Positions 1-9,596 of a DNA stretch of 64,000 bases are shown in pieces. A program made the translations under genes and the position numbers. How positions within the stretch are numbered: the first letter of the stretch is position 1; each line of letters starts with the position of its first letter. The stretch lies in contig NZ_CP091285.1 in assembly GCF_021650975.2 (NCBI RefSeq), positions 1,240,001 through 1,304,000 on the forward strand. The letters are read 5' to 3'. The DNA comes from Flavobacterium jumunjinense. Its GTDB lineage: Bacteria; Bacteroidota; Bacteroidia; Flavobacteriales; Flavobacteriaceae. The notes under the pieces were generated by a model, which did not search any database, was not told the origin of the DNA, and saw only the letters and a program-made list of their open reading frames with translations.

Positions 1-176
1 TTTGCAACTGCTTTTTTTTCTTCATTATTAGATTGAGAAATTCTAAAATCCGTTTCAGCTGAAATATACTTTTTACCTGTAAATGATTCAGTTCCATTAA
101 ATAAATTTTTGTCTTTATTTTGTGAATATATCACTGAAGACATAAATAAAATTATTCCTACTACTATCCTTTTCAT
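1..176 (-). CDS. BatC-like TPR protein, N-terminal part only
   Basis: Only the first 58 codons lie in the window; the gene runs off the left edge. The visible part starts with a signal peptide (hydrophobic residues about 4-18, ending VIYSQ) followed by a segment ending AETDFRISQSNNEEK, which resembles the first TPR helix region of flavobacterial BatC proteins. It is the next gene downstream of batB, separated by one base, and that is where the periplasmic TPR protein of Bat operons normally sits. In the family this protein is thought to work with the VWA proteins in envelope stress or oxygen tolerance. The role is inferred from position and the short visible sequence. Confidence 0.65.
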   Translation of the reverse strand, partial: MKRIVVGIILFMSSVIYSQNKDKNLFNGTESFTGKKYISAETDFRISQSNNEEKKAVA

Positions 177-177
177 A

Positions 178-1215
178 TTACTTTTCATTAAATAAGTTTA
201 ATTTTTGCAACCAAGATGTTTTTCTTTCTAAGAAAAAGACATCTAGCAACAAAAGAAAGAAAGCTATCCCAACAAACCATTGAAATTGTGTTTGATATTC
301 TGCAATTTCCTGTGAATCAAATTCTGTTTTTTCAATATTATCTAAAACATTCTTTGTTTTTTCCAAAACTTGCTTAGTGTTATTGCCATCAATGTATGTT
401 GCTTTTGTGCTTTTTGCAATGTTTTGAAGAATCTCTGAATTCAATTTAGTGATAACAACTTCTCCATTTCTATCTTTCTTATATTCAGCAATCACATTAT
501 TATCTCCTCTGATAGGAATATTTCCTCCAACTTCGGTTCCAACTCCAATAGTAAGGATTTTTATACCCTTTTCTTTTGCTAATTCACTTGCTTCTTCCGC
601 TCCATCTCCATGATCTTCTCCGTCTGATATTAAAATAATTAGCTTACTTGTATCGACTGCATCAAAATAGGTTGTTGCTAAATTTATCGCGTCGTTTAAT
701 GCTGTTCCTTGCGAAGACAACATATTAGTATTCATATTTTGAAGGTACATTTTCGCAATACTATAATCGGTTGTCATTGGCAAAACTGGATAAGCACTTC
801 CTGCATAACCAACAATACCAATTCTATCGTTTCCAAGGGAACTAATTATTTGACTGATTAATTGTTTTGATTTCTCCAATCGATTTGGCGCAATATCTTC
901 AGCCAACATACTTTTGGAAATATCTAAAGCAAAAACTATATCAATTCCTTGGCGCTTAACTGTTTCTATTTTGGTACCAATCTTAGGGTTTACCAACGCA
1001 AAGATCAAACCTGTTAACGCTAGAAGTAAGGTCGTAAACTTTAGCACGGGTTTAAATCTTGACTTTGTTGGACTCAATTGTTTAATCAATCCTAAATCTC
1101 CAAATTCATTTTGCTTTTTCTTTTTCCAATATACCTGAAATAAGAACAGCCCTATTAATATCGGAATTAATAGTAATAAATATAATAATATTGGTTCTTC
1201 TAACTTATGATACAT
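178..1215 (-). CDS. batB: BatB, membrane-anchored VWA-domain protein
   Basis: 345 residues. Two hydrophobic segments near the N-terminus (about 9-29 and 60-77) precede a von Willebrand factor A domain with the MIDAS motif DISKS at 98-102 and the later TALNDA and ISDGEDHGD segments expected of this fold. A last membrane helix lies near 313-332. This layout is typical of BatB from Bacteroides-type aerotolerance operons. It follows batA by 11 bases and precedes the TPR gene, so the genes are probably co-transcribed and the proteins may form a membrane complex with a large periplasmic or cytoplasmic VWA face. The biochemical function of Bat proteins is not established. Confidence 0.9.
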   Translation of the reverse strand: MYHKLEEPILLYLLLLIPILIGLFLFQVYWKKKKQNEFGDLGLIKQLSPTKSRFKPVLKFTTLLLALTGLIFALVNPKIGTKIETVKRQGIDIVFALDISKSMLAEDIAPNRLEKSKQLISQIISSLGNDRIGIVGYAGSAYPVLPMTTDYSIAKMYLQNMNTNMLSSQGTALNDAINLATTYFDAVDTSKLIILISDGEDHGDGAEEASELAKEKGIKILTIGVGTEVGGNIPIRGDNNVIAEYKKDRNGEVVITKLNSEILQNIAKSTKATYIDGNNTKQVLEKTKNVLDNIEKTEFDSQEIAEYQTQFQWFVGIAFFLLLLDVFFLERKTSWLQKLNLFNEK

Positions 1216-1226
1216 TTTTCATTTTT

Positions 1227-2234
1227 TTAAACAAATCCTCTAAAAACAGTATTTCTTAATGTAATTTCAATTAATAATAATGCAAAAGCAAACCAAATTA
1301 ATGGCTTAAACTTCTCATCATAATTAAAATATTTTTTCTCTTCAACCTCTATTGTTTCTAGCTTATTAATTTCAGCATATATTGCTTTCAACTTCTTGTC
1401 ATCTGTGGCTCTAAAATATTTTCCATCTGTCGTTTCTGCAATTTCTTTCATCAATTTTTCATCAATCTCTACTTGCATATTTCTAAACAAAAATTTCCCA
1501 GTTTGATCATCTTTTGCATAAGGAAAAAGAGCCATACCGTTTGTTCCAATACCAATTGTATATACTTTTATACCATATTGTTTGGCAATATCGGCAGCCA
1601 TTCTAGGGTCTATTGTTCCTGCATTATTAACACCATCAGTTAAAAGAATAATAACCCTACTTTTTGCTTTACTATCTTTTATTCTATTGATTGAAGTAGC
1701 GAGTCCTACACCAATTCCAGTTCCATCTGCAATTATAGAATCATCATATTCAACTGTTTTTAATGATTGAAGAATCACTGTTTTATCAGATGTTATTGGT
1801 GTTCGCGTATAACTTTCTCCCGCATAAACTACTAATCCAATTCTATCATTTACTCTATCTTCAATAAACCTAGAGGCTACTTTTTTTAAGGCTTCTAATC
1901 GATTTGGTTCAAAATCTTTGGCTAACATACTTCCAGAAACATCTATTGCCATGACAATGTCGATTCCTTTTGTGGTTTTCGATTTTGCCGTAACATCTAC
2001 ACTTCTTGGTCGTGCCAAAGCCACAATGATAGATGATAAAGCCAATAGTCTTAAAACAAACAACAAAGGCTTCAATCTTGACAACAATGTTTTAGCATGC
2101 ATAAAAGGAGCTAAAGAACTCATCTTGATTGTCGCTGTTTGTTTTTTTCTTGTAAAAAAATACCATGCAATTGCAAAAGGCAACAACAAAAACAACCAAA
2201 AAAATTCTGGATGTAAAAAAGTCACATTTTTCAT
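1227..2234 (-). CDS. batA: BatA, membrane-anchored VWA-domain protein
   Basis: 335 residues. An N-terminal helix (about 11-27), a second (about 57-74), then a VWA domain with MIDAS DVSGS at 98-102 and the LLTDGVNNAG strand, and a C-terminal helix near 311-327. The architecture matches its downstream neighbour BatB, and the pair are old paralogs. The ATG overlaps the stop of the preceding gene by four bases (ATGA), which implies translational coupling within the Bat operon. In the family, BatA and BatB are paired metal-binding VWA proteins linked genetically to oxygen tolerance and to the MoxR chaperone encoded first in the operon. Confidence 0.9.
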   Translation of the reverse strand: MKNVTFLHPEFFWLFLLLPFAIAWYFFTRKKQTATIKMSSLAPFMHAKTLLSRLKPLLFVLRLLALSSIIVALARPRSVDVTAKSKTTKGIDIVMAIDVSGSMLAKDFEPNRLEALKKVASRFIEDRVNDRIGLVVYAGESYTRTPITSDKTVILQSLKTVEYDDSIIADGTGIGVGLATSINRIKDSKAKSRVIILLTDGVNNAGTIDPRMAADIAKQYGIKVYTIGIGTNGMALFPYAKDDQTGKFLFRNMQVEIDEKLMKEIAETTDGKYFRATDDKKLKAIYAEINKLETIEVEEKKYFNYDEKFKPLIWFAFALLLIEITLRNTVFRGFV

Positions 2235-3853
2235 TTTCCTGATGTGTTTTTAAGTTCAACTGAATGCATTACTCTTTCCATAATTTCTCTTGCATATTCA
2301 TCTTCTTCCTTATAAACAACAAACAATTCTTGAGCACCACCAGCTTGTGCAAAAACAATAAATTCATAATTCATTTTTTGTTCTTCACCTTCTGTTGGGT
2401 TACCTACTATAAAAGTACCATATACTTTTTTACCTGTTAAGCCTTTTGCATCTTCATAGTCTTCTTCTTTATGCGAGATATTTTTTGCACCCAATAATTC
2501 TAGTTGTCTTAAACCATCTTCTAAAGCTAAATCTAAATCAACTACTGTTGTGTCTTTAAATGCAGTTGTGTTTAGAACAATTGAAAAATTATCAAGTATA
2601 CTTCCATACATGAATTTCGCATTTGCTCTTACATGTTCGGGTAAATTATTTTGAATTCTTTCATCGCTTATTCTTTCTAAAACTTTCGGTGTAGAGATTA
2701 CAATCGCAGGATCACCATACTCTGATGTTACCCATTCTTCATTTAATAATGATTTTGCATTGTGTCCTAACCAATTCTCTCTAACATAATCTGTTCCCTT
2801 GCTTACTCCTACAAAAACACCTCCTATTACAAGCAAGAAGAAAACAACTGACAACGGTATAAGTATTCTTTTAGACTTTTGAGCACGCTCACTTTTGCGT
2901 TTTAATTCTTCTGTAAACAAACCTACAGTTTCTTCTTCTGTTCTTGGAATTGCTTTATCTATAGACATCAGAAATGAGTTAATCATTTTTTTGTCGTTTT
3001 CAATTTCGAAATCTAATGGTTTCGATTTTGCAAATTTCACTAAATCAGCATTAGACATTACTCTTTTAAATTTATCTAAAGCATCTTGACTTAATTTTAT
3101 TCTTTTATCTCTTACTGTAACCCTAAGTATTTCATAAAGTTCATTAGATGTGCTTTCCATTGCTGGAATATTTACGGATTCCTCAAGATAATTTCTCGCA
3201 ATATCTGTTAATTCTGAATAATACGTCTTTGTATCTCCTTTTTGCCAAAGTTCTTTTTCTTCTAGTATTTTCAAATGAGACAATGCTTTTTCAATTGGAG
3301 AAGCATAAACTATATCTTCTTTTTTATTTTTTTTAACTTGATATTTTTTTATTAAAAAGTAAAGCAAAAGCCCTAATAAAAGTATTCCAATTATTCCTAG
3401 CAACACATATATCCAAAAATAATCAGCTGGTTTTTCAACGGATATAATTTCTTTAATATCATACATCTGTTGTTTTAATGTATCTACCACTATGTTATTA
3501 ACAACAATTGCAAATGAATCAGTACGAATTGTTTTTTTATTAATTATTACTTGAAGTGGTGGAATTACATATCGACCTGAATCAAATTGTGTTAATCCGT
3601 ATTTTTTAATTAATTCTAATTCATTATTGTTTTTTATAGAATCGATTGGATAAGATTCTAACACTTCTAATTGTCCGAAAAAAGGACTTTCTGGAAAAGT
3701 AACTTTATCCTTTTTAGTAACCTTCGCTTTGATTGTTAAATTAAATTGTGAACCAATTTTAATTTGAGTAGAATCGATATTTGATTGTATCGATTGTGAA
3801 AAAGCAAACGAACTAATGAACAGATAAAATAGTATGTGTATTTTTTTCAACAT
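2231..3853 (-). CDS. Bat-operon membrane protein with signal peptide, BatD-like N-terminus
   Basis: 540 residues. A cleavable signal peptide (about 1-19, SSFAFSQ) is followed by a beta-rich exported region of about 120 residues, a membrane helix near 145-167, a charged cytoplasmic-type helical region, and a second helix near 330-350, then a mostly alpha/beta C-terminal domain. The first part resembles the beta-sandwich stretch of Bat-operon proteins of the BatD group, but the gene is a single 540-residue protein located between DUF58 and batA. That position is common in flavobacteria. It overlaps batA by four bases. I do not recognise a catalytic motif. A scaffold for MoxR and the VWA proteins is a reasonable inference only. 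Confidence 0.75.
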   Translation of the reverse strand: MLKKIHILFYLFISSFAFSQSIQSNIDSTQIKIGSQFNLTIKAKVTKKDKVTFPESPFFGQLEVLESYPIDSIKNNNELELIKKYGLTQFDSGRYVIPPLQVIINKKTIRTDSFAIVVNNIVVDTLKQQMYDIKEIISVEKPADYFWIYVLLGIIGILLLGLLLYFLIKKYQVKKNKKEDIVYASPIEKALSHLKILEEKELWQKGDTKTYYSELTDIARNYLEESVNIPAMESTSNELYEILRVTVRDKRIKLSQDALDKFKRVMSNADLVKFAKSKPLDFEIENDKKMINSFLMSIDKAIPRTEEETVGLFTEELKRKSERAQKSKRILIPLSVVFFLLVIGGVFVGVSKGTDYVRENWLGHNAKSLLNEEWVTSEYGDPAIVISTPKVLERISDERIQNNLPEHVRANAKFMYGSILDNFSIVLNTTAFKDTTVVDLDLALEDGLRQLELLGAKNISHKEEDYEDAKGLTGKKVYGTFIVGNPTEGEEQKMNYEFIVFAQAGGAQELFVVYKEEDEYAREIMERVMHSVELKNTSGK

Positions 3854-3854
3854 C

Positions 3855-4721
3855 TTAATTTCTTGCTTTAAAGTAACCTAAAAGTTTTTTTACATAATTT
3901 TCATCGACTCTTGAACTCACTGTTCCAGAACCACATTTTGAAAAAGTTTCTGTAAAATACTTCACATTTTCTTTATAATATTTTTCATAATTCATTCGTA
4001 CACTTTTAGAGTTCGTATCAACTAAAAAGGAACTTCCCGTTTCTGCATCTAACATATTAACCATTCCTAAATTAGGAATAGATTCTTCTCTTTTATCAAA
4101 AACTCGTATGCCCGTTAAATCATGTTTTTTCGATGCAATTTTTAAAGTATTCTCATAGTCTTTAACCATAAAATCTGAAATCAAAAAAACAATTGCTTTC
4201 TTTTTCATGATGCTTGACAAAAATTTAAGTGCTTGTGCTAGATCTGTCTTTTTACTTTTTGGCTTGAATTCAATTAACTCACGAATAATTCTTAGAACAT
4301 GTGATTTTCCTTTTTTAGGAGGAATATATAGCTCTATACTGTCTGAAAAAAGTATTAACCCAACTTTATCATTATTTTGGGTTGAAGAAAAAGCTAATGT
4401 TGCTGCAATTTCTGTAACAATTTCACTTTTAAATTGATTGGTTGTACCAAAACTTTCAGAACCACTACAGTCAACCATTAACATCATGGTTAACTCTCTT
4501 TCTTCTTCAAAAACTTTTACATAAGGTTCATTATAACGTGCTGTTACATTCCAGTCGATTGCCCTAACATCATCTCCATATTGATATTGACGGACTTCCG
4601 AAAAAGTCATTCCTCTTCCTTTAAACGATGTGTGATATTCTCCCGAAAAGATATGATTGCTCAATCTTCGGGTTTTTATTTCAATTTTTCGAACTTTCTT
4701 TAGAATTTCTTTCGTATCCAT
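3855..4721 (-). CDS. DUF58 domain protein of the MoxR/Bat operon
   Basis: 288 residues with no signal peptide. The hallmark DUF58 block (GMTFSEVRQYQYGDDVRAID, then WNVTARYNEPYVK) lies near residues 37-72 and leads into a degenerate VWA-like fold beginning MLMVDCSGSES, where a MIDAS-like DxSxS motif is kept. DUF58 proteins are regularly encoded directly after moxR and are thought to be its partner or substrate-recruiting subunit. Here it sits one base upstream of the 540-residue membrane protein and 83 bases downstream of moxR in the direction of transcription, so the operon order moxR, DUF58, membrane protein, batA, batB, batC is intact. Confidence 0.9.
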   Translation of the reverse strand: MDTKEILKKVRKIEIKTRRLSNHIFSGEYHTSFKGRGMTFSEVRQYQYGDDVRAIDWNVTARYNEPYVKVFEEERELTMMLMVDCSGSESFGTTNQFKSEIVTEIAATLAFSSTQNNDKVGLILFSDSIELYIPPKKGKSHVLRIIRELIEFKPKSKKTDLAQALKFLSSIMKKKAIVFLISDFMVKDYENTLKIASKKHDLTGIRVFDKREESIPNLGMVNMLDAETGSSFLVDTNSKSVRMNYEKYYKENVKYFTETFSKCGSGTVSSRVDENYVKKLLGYFKARN

Positions 4722-4804
4722 TTTATTTAGTAATTAGTGGTTAGTAATTAGAATTAGTCAATACACAATAATGTTTATTACTAATCGCTTGTTACTAGTT
4801 ATTA
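4722..4804. repeat. degenerate TTAGTAATTAG-type intergenic tract
   Basis: The gap between moxR and the DUF58 gene is filled with short, imperfectly repeated words such as TAGTAATTAG, TGGTTAGTAATTAG and GTTATTACTAA on both strands. Similar low-complexity filler occurs in the gaps after sufC and upstream of the ABC exporter. It has no coding potential. Its role is unknown. Confidence 0.5.
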
Positions 4805-5815
4805 CTAAGGCACTTCTACTTCGTTTACGATTTTATTAATAATGTCTACTGAAGTAATATTTTCTGCTTCAGCCTCATAAGTAATACCAATTCTATGACG
4901 CAATACATCATGAACTACCGCTCTTACGTCTTCAGGAACGACATAACCTCTTCTTTTTATGAATGCGTAGCATTTTGCAGCAACAGCTAAATTAATACTT
5001 CCACGAGGAGATGCTCCAAAACTTATTAATGGTTTTAAATTTTCTAATTTATATTTTTCTGGATAACGTGTTGCAAAAACAATATCTAATATATATTTTT
5101 CAATTTTCTCATCCATATATACTTCTCTAACCGCTTGTTGCGCTCTAATAATTTGTTCTACAGAAACAACTGGGTTAACCTTAGCATATTCACCTGCTAA
5201 ATTTTGACGAATAATCATTCTTTCGTCTTCCATTTTTGGATAGTCTATAACCGTTTTCAACATAAAACGGTCCATTTGAGCTTCTGGTAGTGGATAAGTT
5301 CCTTCTTGTTCTACTGGATTTTGAGTTGCCATAACCAAAAATGGTTTATCTAACTTAAAACTTTCATCTCCAATTGTAACTTGTTTTTCCTGCATCGCCT
5401 CTAATAGTGCCGATTGCACTTTTGCTGGTGCACGATTAATTTCATCGGCTAATACAAAATTTGCAAAAATTGGTCCTTTCTTAATTGTAAAATCATTGTC
5501 TTTTACACTATAAATCATTGTACCAACAACGTCAGCTGGCAAAAGATCAGGTGTAAATTGAATTCTACTAAACGACCCTTTAACAGCTTGTGAAAGTGTA
5601 TTAATTGCCAATGTTTTCGCTAATCCTGGAACACCTTCCAAAAGAATATGTCCTTGTCCTAGAAGACCAATAAGTAATCTTTCGATCATATATTTCTGAC
5701 CAACAATCACTTTATTCATCTCCATTGTTAGTAAATCTACAAACGCACTTTCTCTTTCTATTTTCTCATTAATTGCACGAATGTCTAAAGCAGCTGTATT
5801 TTCTTCCATTGTCAT
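4805..5815 (-). CDS. moxR: MoxR-family AAA+ ATPase
   Basis: 336 residues, first gene of the Bat operon. Walker A is GVPGLAKT near residue 60, Walker B and the following helix are VLADEINRAP and VQSALLEAMQE, and sensor and arginine-finger segments (ATQNPVEQEGTYPLPEAQ) follow. This is the classic MoxR signature. MoxR ATPases act as chaperones that assemble or activate VWA-domain partners, here most likely BatA, BatB and the DUF58 protein. The frame stays open a few codons further upstream to a TTG, but the first ATG gives the MTMEENT start and is preferred. No clear TAnnTTTG element was found in front of it. Confidence 0.93.
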   Translation of the reverse strand: MTMEENTAALDIRAINEKIERESAFVDLLTMEMNKVIVGQKYMIERLLIGLLGQGHILLEGVPGLAKTLAINTLSQAVKGSFSRIQFTPDLLPADVVGTMIYSVKDNDFTIKKGPIFANFVLADEINRAPAKVQSALLEAMQEKQVTIGDESFKLDKPFLVMATQNPVEQEGTYPLPEAQMDRFMLKTVIDYPKMEDERMIIRQNLAGEYAKVNPVVSVEQIIRAQQAVREVYMDEKIEKYILDIVFATRYPEKYKLENLKPLISFGASPRGSINLAVAAKCYAFIKRRGYVVPEDVRAVVHDVLRHRIGITYEAEAENITSVDIINKIVNEVEVP

Positions 5816-6047
5816 ATAATTTTGTGTCAAATTTTCAAAAAATAATTAACAATTCAAAATTGAAAATTAATTTAGGACTACGATGTTAATATACCGTTAA
5901 AAAAAACAACAAAACTAGTGTTTTGAGACTTATTTATGATTTTATTTTTATTTTTTTAAGAAATGTTAATACAAAAATCATCAATTGAGAAATAAACAGA
6001 TACTAATCAACGCTTTAACCATATTTTTAAAAATATATTTAAAAAAC

Positions 6048-6079
6048 ATAAAAAAAGCACATTTTAGAAAATGTGCTTT
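6048..6079 (-). terminator. rho-independent terminator after the DUF3103-like gene
   Basis: A perfect stem AAAGCACATTTT/AAAATGTGCTTT with a tiny loop lies 25 bases past the stop codon. On the minus strand it is followed by a T-rich run. Confidence 0.85.
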
Positions 6080-6103
6080 AAACTTTTTGAGTTTATTAGT
6101 TAG

Positions 6104-7204
6104 CTATAATGTTTCAAAAGAATATGTAATTGAAGCATTATTACTTGCTCCTTTCTTTAATTGATTAACATTTTGCTTTCTAATAATATAATATTGATCA
6201 ATTTCATCATCTGAATCTTTAGACCAATTTCCTTTTATTGCGTCAAGAACTGAAGTTACAGTATTTACGACAAACGGAGTCCAAACTACATCGCCTGTTC
6301 CAATTGTTACTCCTGTTCCAATCGCTTTTATAACAATATTTATAACTGTTGCATAATCAAATCCTGAATCTTCTTCCATGATAATCATAGTTGCTGCATT
6401 TCTTGTATGCTCATTCCAGAAAACGAATGGTTGTTCTGGAGTATAAAGTACATTTTTTTTCTTAATGTATGGCATTTGCAAAACTCTAAGAGGTGGTACA
6501 GATGGATCATTGAAATTTTTATCAAAATTAAAAACAATCGCATAAATTTCTGGGTTACCTTTAAACCAAGGTTCCTCTACATCTGCTAGTTTTATAGCGT
6601 CTATTTTATTAAAATCTACAGCAGTAGACTTGTTAGCAACATTATCCGTTAACTTGTAATCATATCCTCTTTTCTTAAGCTCTTCATTGAACGAATTCAT
6701 GTTTTTTTGAAACTCAAATTTACCATGTTGATCTATAAAAAGCATCGGTTTATCGCTTGGTTTCAAAGCATCTACAATTATTTTATTTCCGTTAATATCT
6801 ACTCCTTCTAATTTTTTAACATTATCATCAATTGGTACAAAAAGAATCTGTAAGTCATTTAGAAAATTAGAATTCATTTTCTCTTGATTATAAACAAAGC
6901 ACTCTAAAATTCCTTCTTTTCTAATCTCTTCAGAAATAAATTCTTCATCATTTTTCATGTTTAAAGAATTAAAAACTTCAGTAAGCAATACCTCGTTTTG
7001 ATCTTTAAACTTCTCATTACTAAACAGATTTATTCCACTTGAACTTTTTATCGAATTTGCAATATATTTTGCTAATTCAATTTTGTCCGAAGATAAATAA
7101 CTCGATTCATTGCTTTCGTTTTCAACAACTGGTTCGTTGTTACAAGAAAAGAAAAAAGTAGATATTGCTAAAAGCGAAGCAATTTTTCTAAAGTTTGTTT
7201 TCAT
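6104..7204 (-). CDS. DUF3103-like lipoprotein
   Basis: 366 residues starting at ATG (MKTNFRKIASLLAIS); the frame extends three codons upstream to a TTG, which I do not prefer. A lipoprotein signal ends in FFFSC, so the mature protein begins at a lipidated cysteine near residue 21. The middle contains VEEPWFKGNPEIYAIV, VPPLRVLQMPY and WNEHTRNAATMIIMEEDSG, which I associate with the DUF3103 family of secreted proteins of unknown function in Vibrio and Bacteroidota. I could not check the family by search. It is a single-gene unit with its own terminator and is unrelated in strand logic to the Bat operon. Function unknown. Confidence 0.75.
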   Translation of the reverse strand: MKTNFRKIASLLAISTFFFSCNNEPVVENESNESSYLSSDKIELAKYIANSIKSSSGINLFSNEKFKDQNEVLLTEVFNSLNMKNDEEFISEEIRKEGILECFVYNQEKMNSNFLNDLQILFVPIDDNVKKLEGVDINGNKIIVDALKPSDKPMLFIDQHGKFEFQKNMNSFNEELKKRGYDYKLTDNVANKSTAVDFNKIDAIKLADVEEPWFKGNPEIYAIVFNFDKNFNDPSVPPLRVLQMPYIKKKNVLYTPEQPFVFWNEHTRNAATMIIMEEDSGFDYATVINIVIKAIGTGVTIGTGDVVWTPFVVNTVTSVLDAIKGNWSKDSDDEIDQYYIIRKQNVNQLKKGASNNASITYSFETL

Positions 7205-7432
7205 AATTTTCAATGTTTAGTTTAATTAATACTATTTGTTTTTTTGATTTTAGTACTGTAAAACTACGATACTACTACAATAATTCGGATACAGAATAAT
7301 TGCCTTTGTTGTTAAAGTTTATTCGTTATTTTTAACACACTAATATCTCACAATCAACATTATAATTTATATTTAAAAGATTTTGAATCCGCTGAAATAA
7401 AACAGTAAATTAGTAGCAAATTATTTCTAAAG

Positions 7433-8572
7433 ATGCTAAATAAAAGATTACTGATAAAAAATTTATTAGCCCATAATGACGAGAATAGTTTTTATGATAA
7501 AAAGCGGCAATTAAACTTACACAGCAAAGAAGGAAAAGCAAAATTTTTAAAACACATTTGCGCTTTATCAAACTCTAATCCGGCAAACAATTCATATATT
7601 GTTGTTGGTGTTGAAGATGAAAACAATGAAATTGTTGGTGATGATTTTTTTGATGATAGTAAAATTCAAAACCTTGTCAATGCCTATTTAGAAAACCCTC
7701 CTAAAATTCAATATGAAAATATTCCTTTCCCTAACTTACCTTTAAACAAAGTCATCGGGTTAGTAACAATTATGCCAAAAAGTAAAACATCTCGTTTTAA
7801 AAAAGGAATTCATACAATAATTGCTAATACTATTTTTATACGCATTGGAAGTAACTCCACACCAACTGAAGAAAAAGTGAGATTTTCAAAAACAAACATT
7901 GAAACATTAATTAGTATTGAAAACAATTCGAGAAACAGCATTAAACACACTTTAGATGGTGTTTTAGACTTTATTAACAATAGACACAAAGATTTACATT
8001 CCGACTATAACGTTTTTAAAGAATTGTTTGTTGTTTGCTGGGCTGGAAATAAGAAAAAAGTCCGGGACAAAACTTTCTATTCTAGGGTAGACATTGAGCT
8101 TATTAACGAACAAATAAAGCTTTTCTACTCAACACAAGATGATGTTACTATTGATTATGATGAAACTTCCTTTGTTATTACAGAATATATTGCCTTAGGA
8201 ATTAACGACAAAACAAGTTATTATCCGTTAGAAAAAGTAACAATTACCTTTTTTGATAATGGATATTACAAAATCGATTCTGAAATGATTTTCACACCTC
8301 CTTTATACAACAAGAGAATACTTCATCACATATACAACTCTACTATTAGCTTGATAAAAAAATTAGAAAACAACACCTCATTAAGCAAAAGAGAATTAAA
8401 AGATGTAGAGAACATCTCATCAACTCTTATGATTTGTTATTGGAATGGATTTGATGATGCTAAAACTAGATTAATAAACACTAAAAACCATCTTAAAAGA
8501 CATAATTCAAGCGAAGCTTATACTAGCTTTAAAGAAACAATGAGAATTTTAAGAAAAATGAAATACAATTAG
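7433..8572 (+). CDS. AlbA_2/Schlafen-type putative nucleic-acid-binding protein
   Basis: 379 residues. The first 150 residues have the pattern of the AlbA_2 (Schlafen-AlbA) domain: a conserved acidic or aromatic N-terminus (ENSFYDKKRQLNL), a helix LKHICALSNSNPANNSYIVVGVED and a strand-turn IFIRIGSNSTPTEE near residue 140, typical of the domain's end. The rest is a helical and beta region without a motif I know. AlbA_2 domains occur in bacterial transcription regulators and in some defence proteins. No second effector domain is evident here. It is convergent with, and overlaps by four bases, the small membrane protein gene that follows. Confidence 0.7.
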   Translation: MLNKRLLIKNLLAHNDENSFYDKKRQLNLHSKEGKAKFLKHICALSNSNPANNSYIVVGVEDENNEIVGDDFFDDSKIQNLVNAYLENPPKIQYENIPFPNLPLNKVIGLVTIMPKSKTSRFKKGIHTIIANTIFIRIGSNSTPTEEKVRFSKTNIETLISIENNSRNSIKHTLDGVLDFINNRHKDLHSDYNVFKELFVVCWAGNKKKVRDKTFYSRVDIELINEQIKLFYSTQDDVTIDYDETSFVITEYIALGINDKTSYYPLEKVTITFFDNGYYKIDSEMIFTPPLYNKRILHHIYNSTISLIKKLENNTSLSKRELKDVENISSTLMICYWNGFDDAKTRLINTKNHLKRHNSSEAYTSFKETMRILRKMKYN

Positions 8573-8823
8573 TTGAAATTATGATTGCTTTCTTTGTTAT
8601 TTCTAAAAAATATCAACATTGAATAGGCAACAATAATGACGACACCTAAAACATAGACTATTTTTAGCTGCGTACTATACTCTAAAAGCAAAAGCTTAGT
8701 CTCAAATTCATGAAAGAGTAAATTATATAATAATTCCATAACAGCACAAAACCATAATAAACTTACTATTAACAATAATATTAGAGTTTTTATAAAATAG
8801 GATGGTTTATTAAATATTTTCAT
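8569..8823 (-). CDS. small two-helix membrane protein
   Basis: 84 residues with two predicted membrane helices (about 11-33 and 52-70) and a charged tail RNNKESNHNFN. No known family recognised. Its 3' end overlaps the converging AlbA_2-type gene by four bases, and it lies upstream of nothing on its own strand, so it may be a single-gene unit. Confidence 0.55.
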   Translation of the reverse strand: MKIFNKPSYFIKTLILLLIVSLLWFCAVMELLYNLLFHEFETKLLLLEYSTQLKIVYVLGVVIIVAYSMLIFFRNNKESNHNFN

Positions 8824-8908
8824 AAATGTTGCTATTACACAACATAAATTTACAAACTAATTAACATACAATTTTACAACTTTATTATAGATTTTGTTAA
8901 ACATTTAC

Positions 8909-9586
8909 TTACACAAAACCATGTTTCTTAGCTTCTCTAACAATATCTTCATCAGAACCACCTTTTACACAAAAATAATCTTTTATCTGTGCTTTTCTTT
9001 TATCTATAGAGCTTTGAGCAAGGTTAACATAGTTAGGTAGGTTTTTAGACAAAACACCTTGCGCTAATAAAGAAATTATTGTTCTATTGCTTTCGTCTAA
9101 GAATACATTATTCCTTACAGCTAGCATTTCTTGAATACTTTCATTCACAGTTTTACTAACATATTTTTCTTTGTTAATAATAACTTCAAATGCTTTTAAG
9201 AATTCATCTGCTGTGAAATCACTTTTAACCAATAGTCCATCTGGGTCTATCGTTTTTTGTATATCGAATAAAATGAATGCTTCTGCATGCGAAGTAAGCA
9301 TTACAATTTTTGCGAATGGATATTTTTTTCTTGCAAACAAGGCAAGATCTTGTCCAGAGTTCATATTAGCTACTTCATAAGGAGGCAGACTTAAATCTAA
9401 GAAAATCATATCAAACTCATAAATATCTTCAGATTGAGACATTCTTTTGTATGCAGTTTCACAATCAAAAGCTGGTGTAACATTAATTTTGTACCCTAAC
9501 TCATTATAAGAAAGTATACTTTTATACCCCTCTATCATTGAAGGATGATCATCTACCATGAAAATGTTAATTGTTTTTGAGCTCAT
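8909..9586 (-). CDS. response regulator, receiver plus degenerate NarL-type output domain
   Basis: 225 residues. The receiver domain starts IFMVDDHPSM, with the phosphoacceptor aspartate at D64 in IFLDLSLP, followed by MLTSHAEAF and the conserved K of LVKSD. The C-terminal 60 residues (TIISLLAQGVLSKNLPNYVN onward, ending IDKRKAQIKDYF and DEDIVREAKKHGF) have the spacing of a LuxR/NarL helix-turn-helix but with atypical residues, as in a flavobacterial subgroup of regulators paired with TPR kinases. It lies 10 bases downstream of the kinase gene, so the two form a two-component system. Target genes are unknown. The neighbouring small-lipoprotein array is an obvious candidate. Confidence 0.85.
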   Translation of the reverse strand: MSSKTINIFMVDDHPSMIEGYKSILSYNELGYKINVTPAFDCETAYKRMSQSEDIYEFDMIFLDLSLPPYEVANMNSGQDLALFARKKYPFAKIVMLTSHAEAFILFDIQKTIDPDGLLVKSDFTADEFLKAFEVIINKEKYVSKTVNESIQEMLAVRNNVFLDESNRTIISLLAQGVLSKNLPNYVNLAQSSIDKRKAQIKDYFCVKGGSDEDIVREAKKHGFV

Positions 9587-9596
9587 AATATTACTT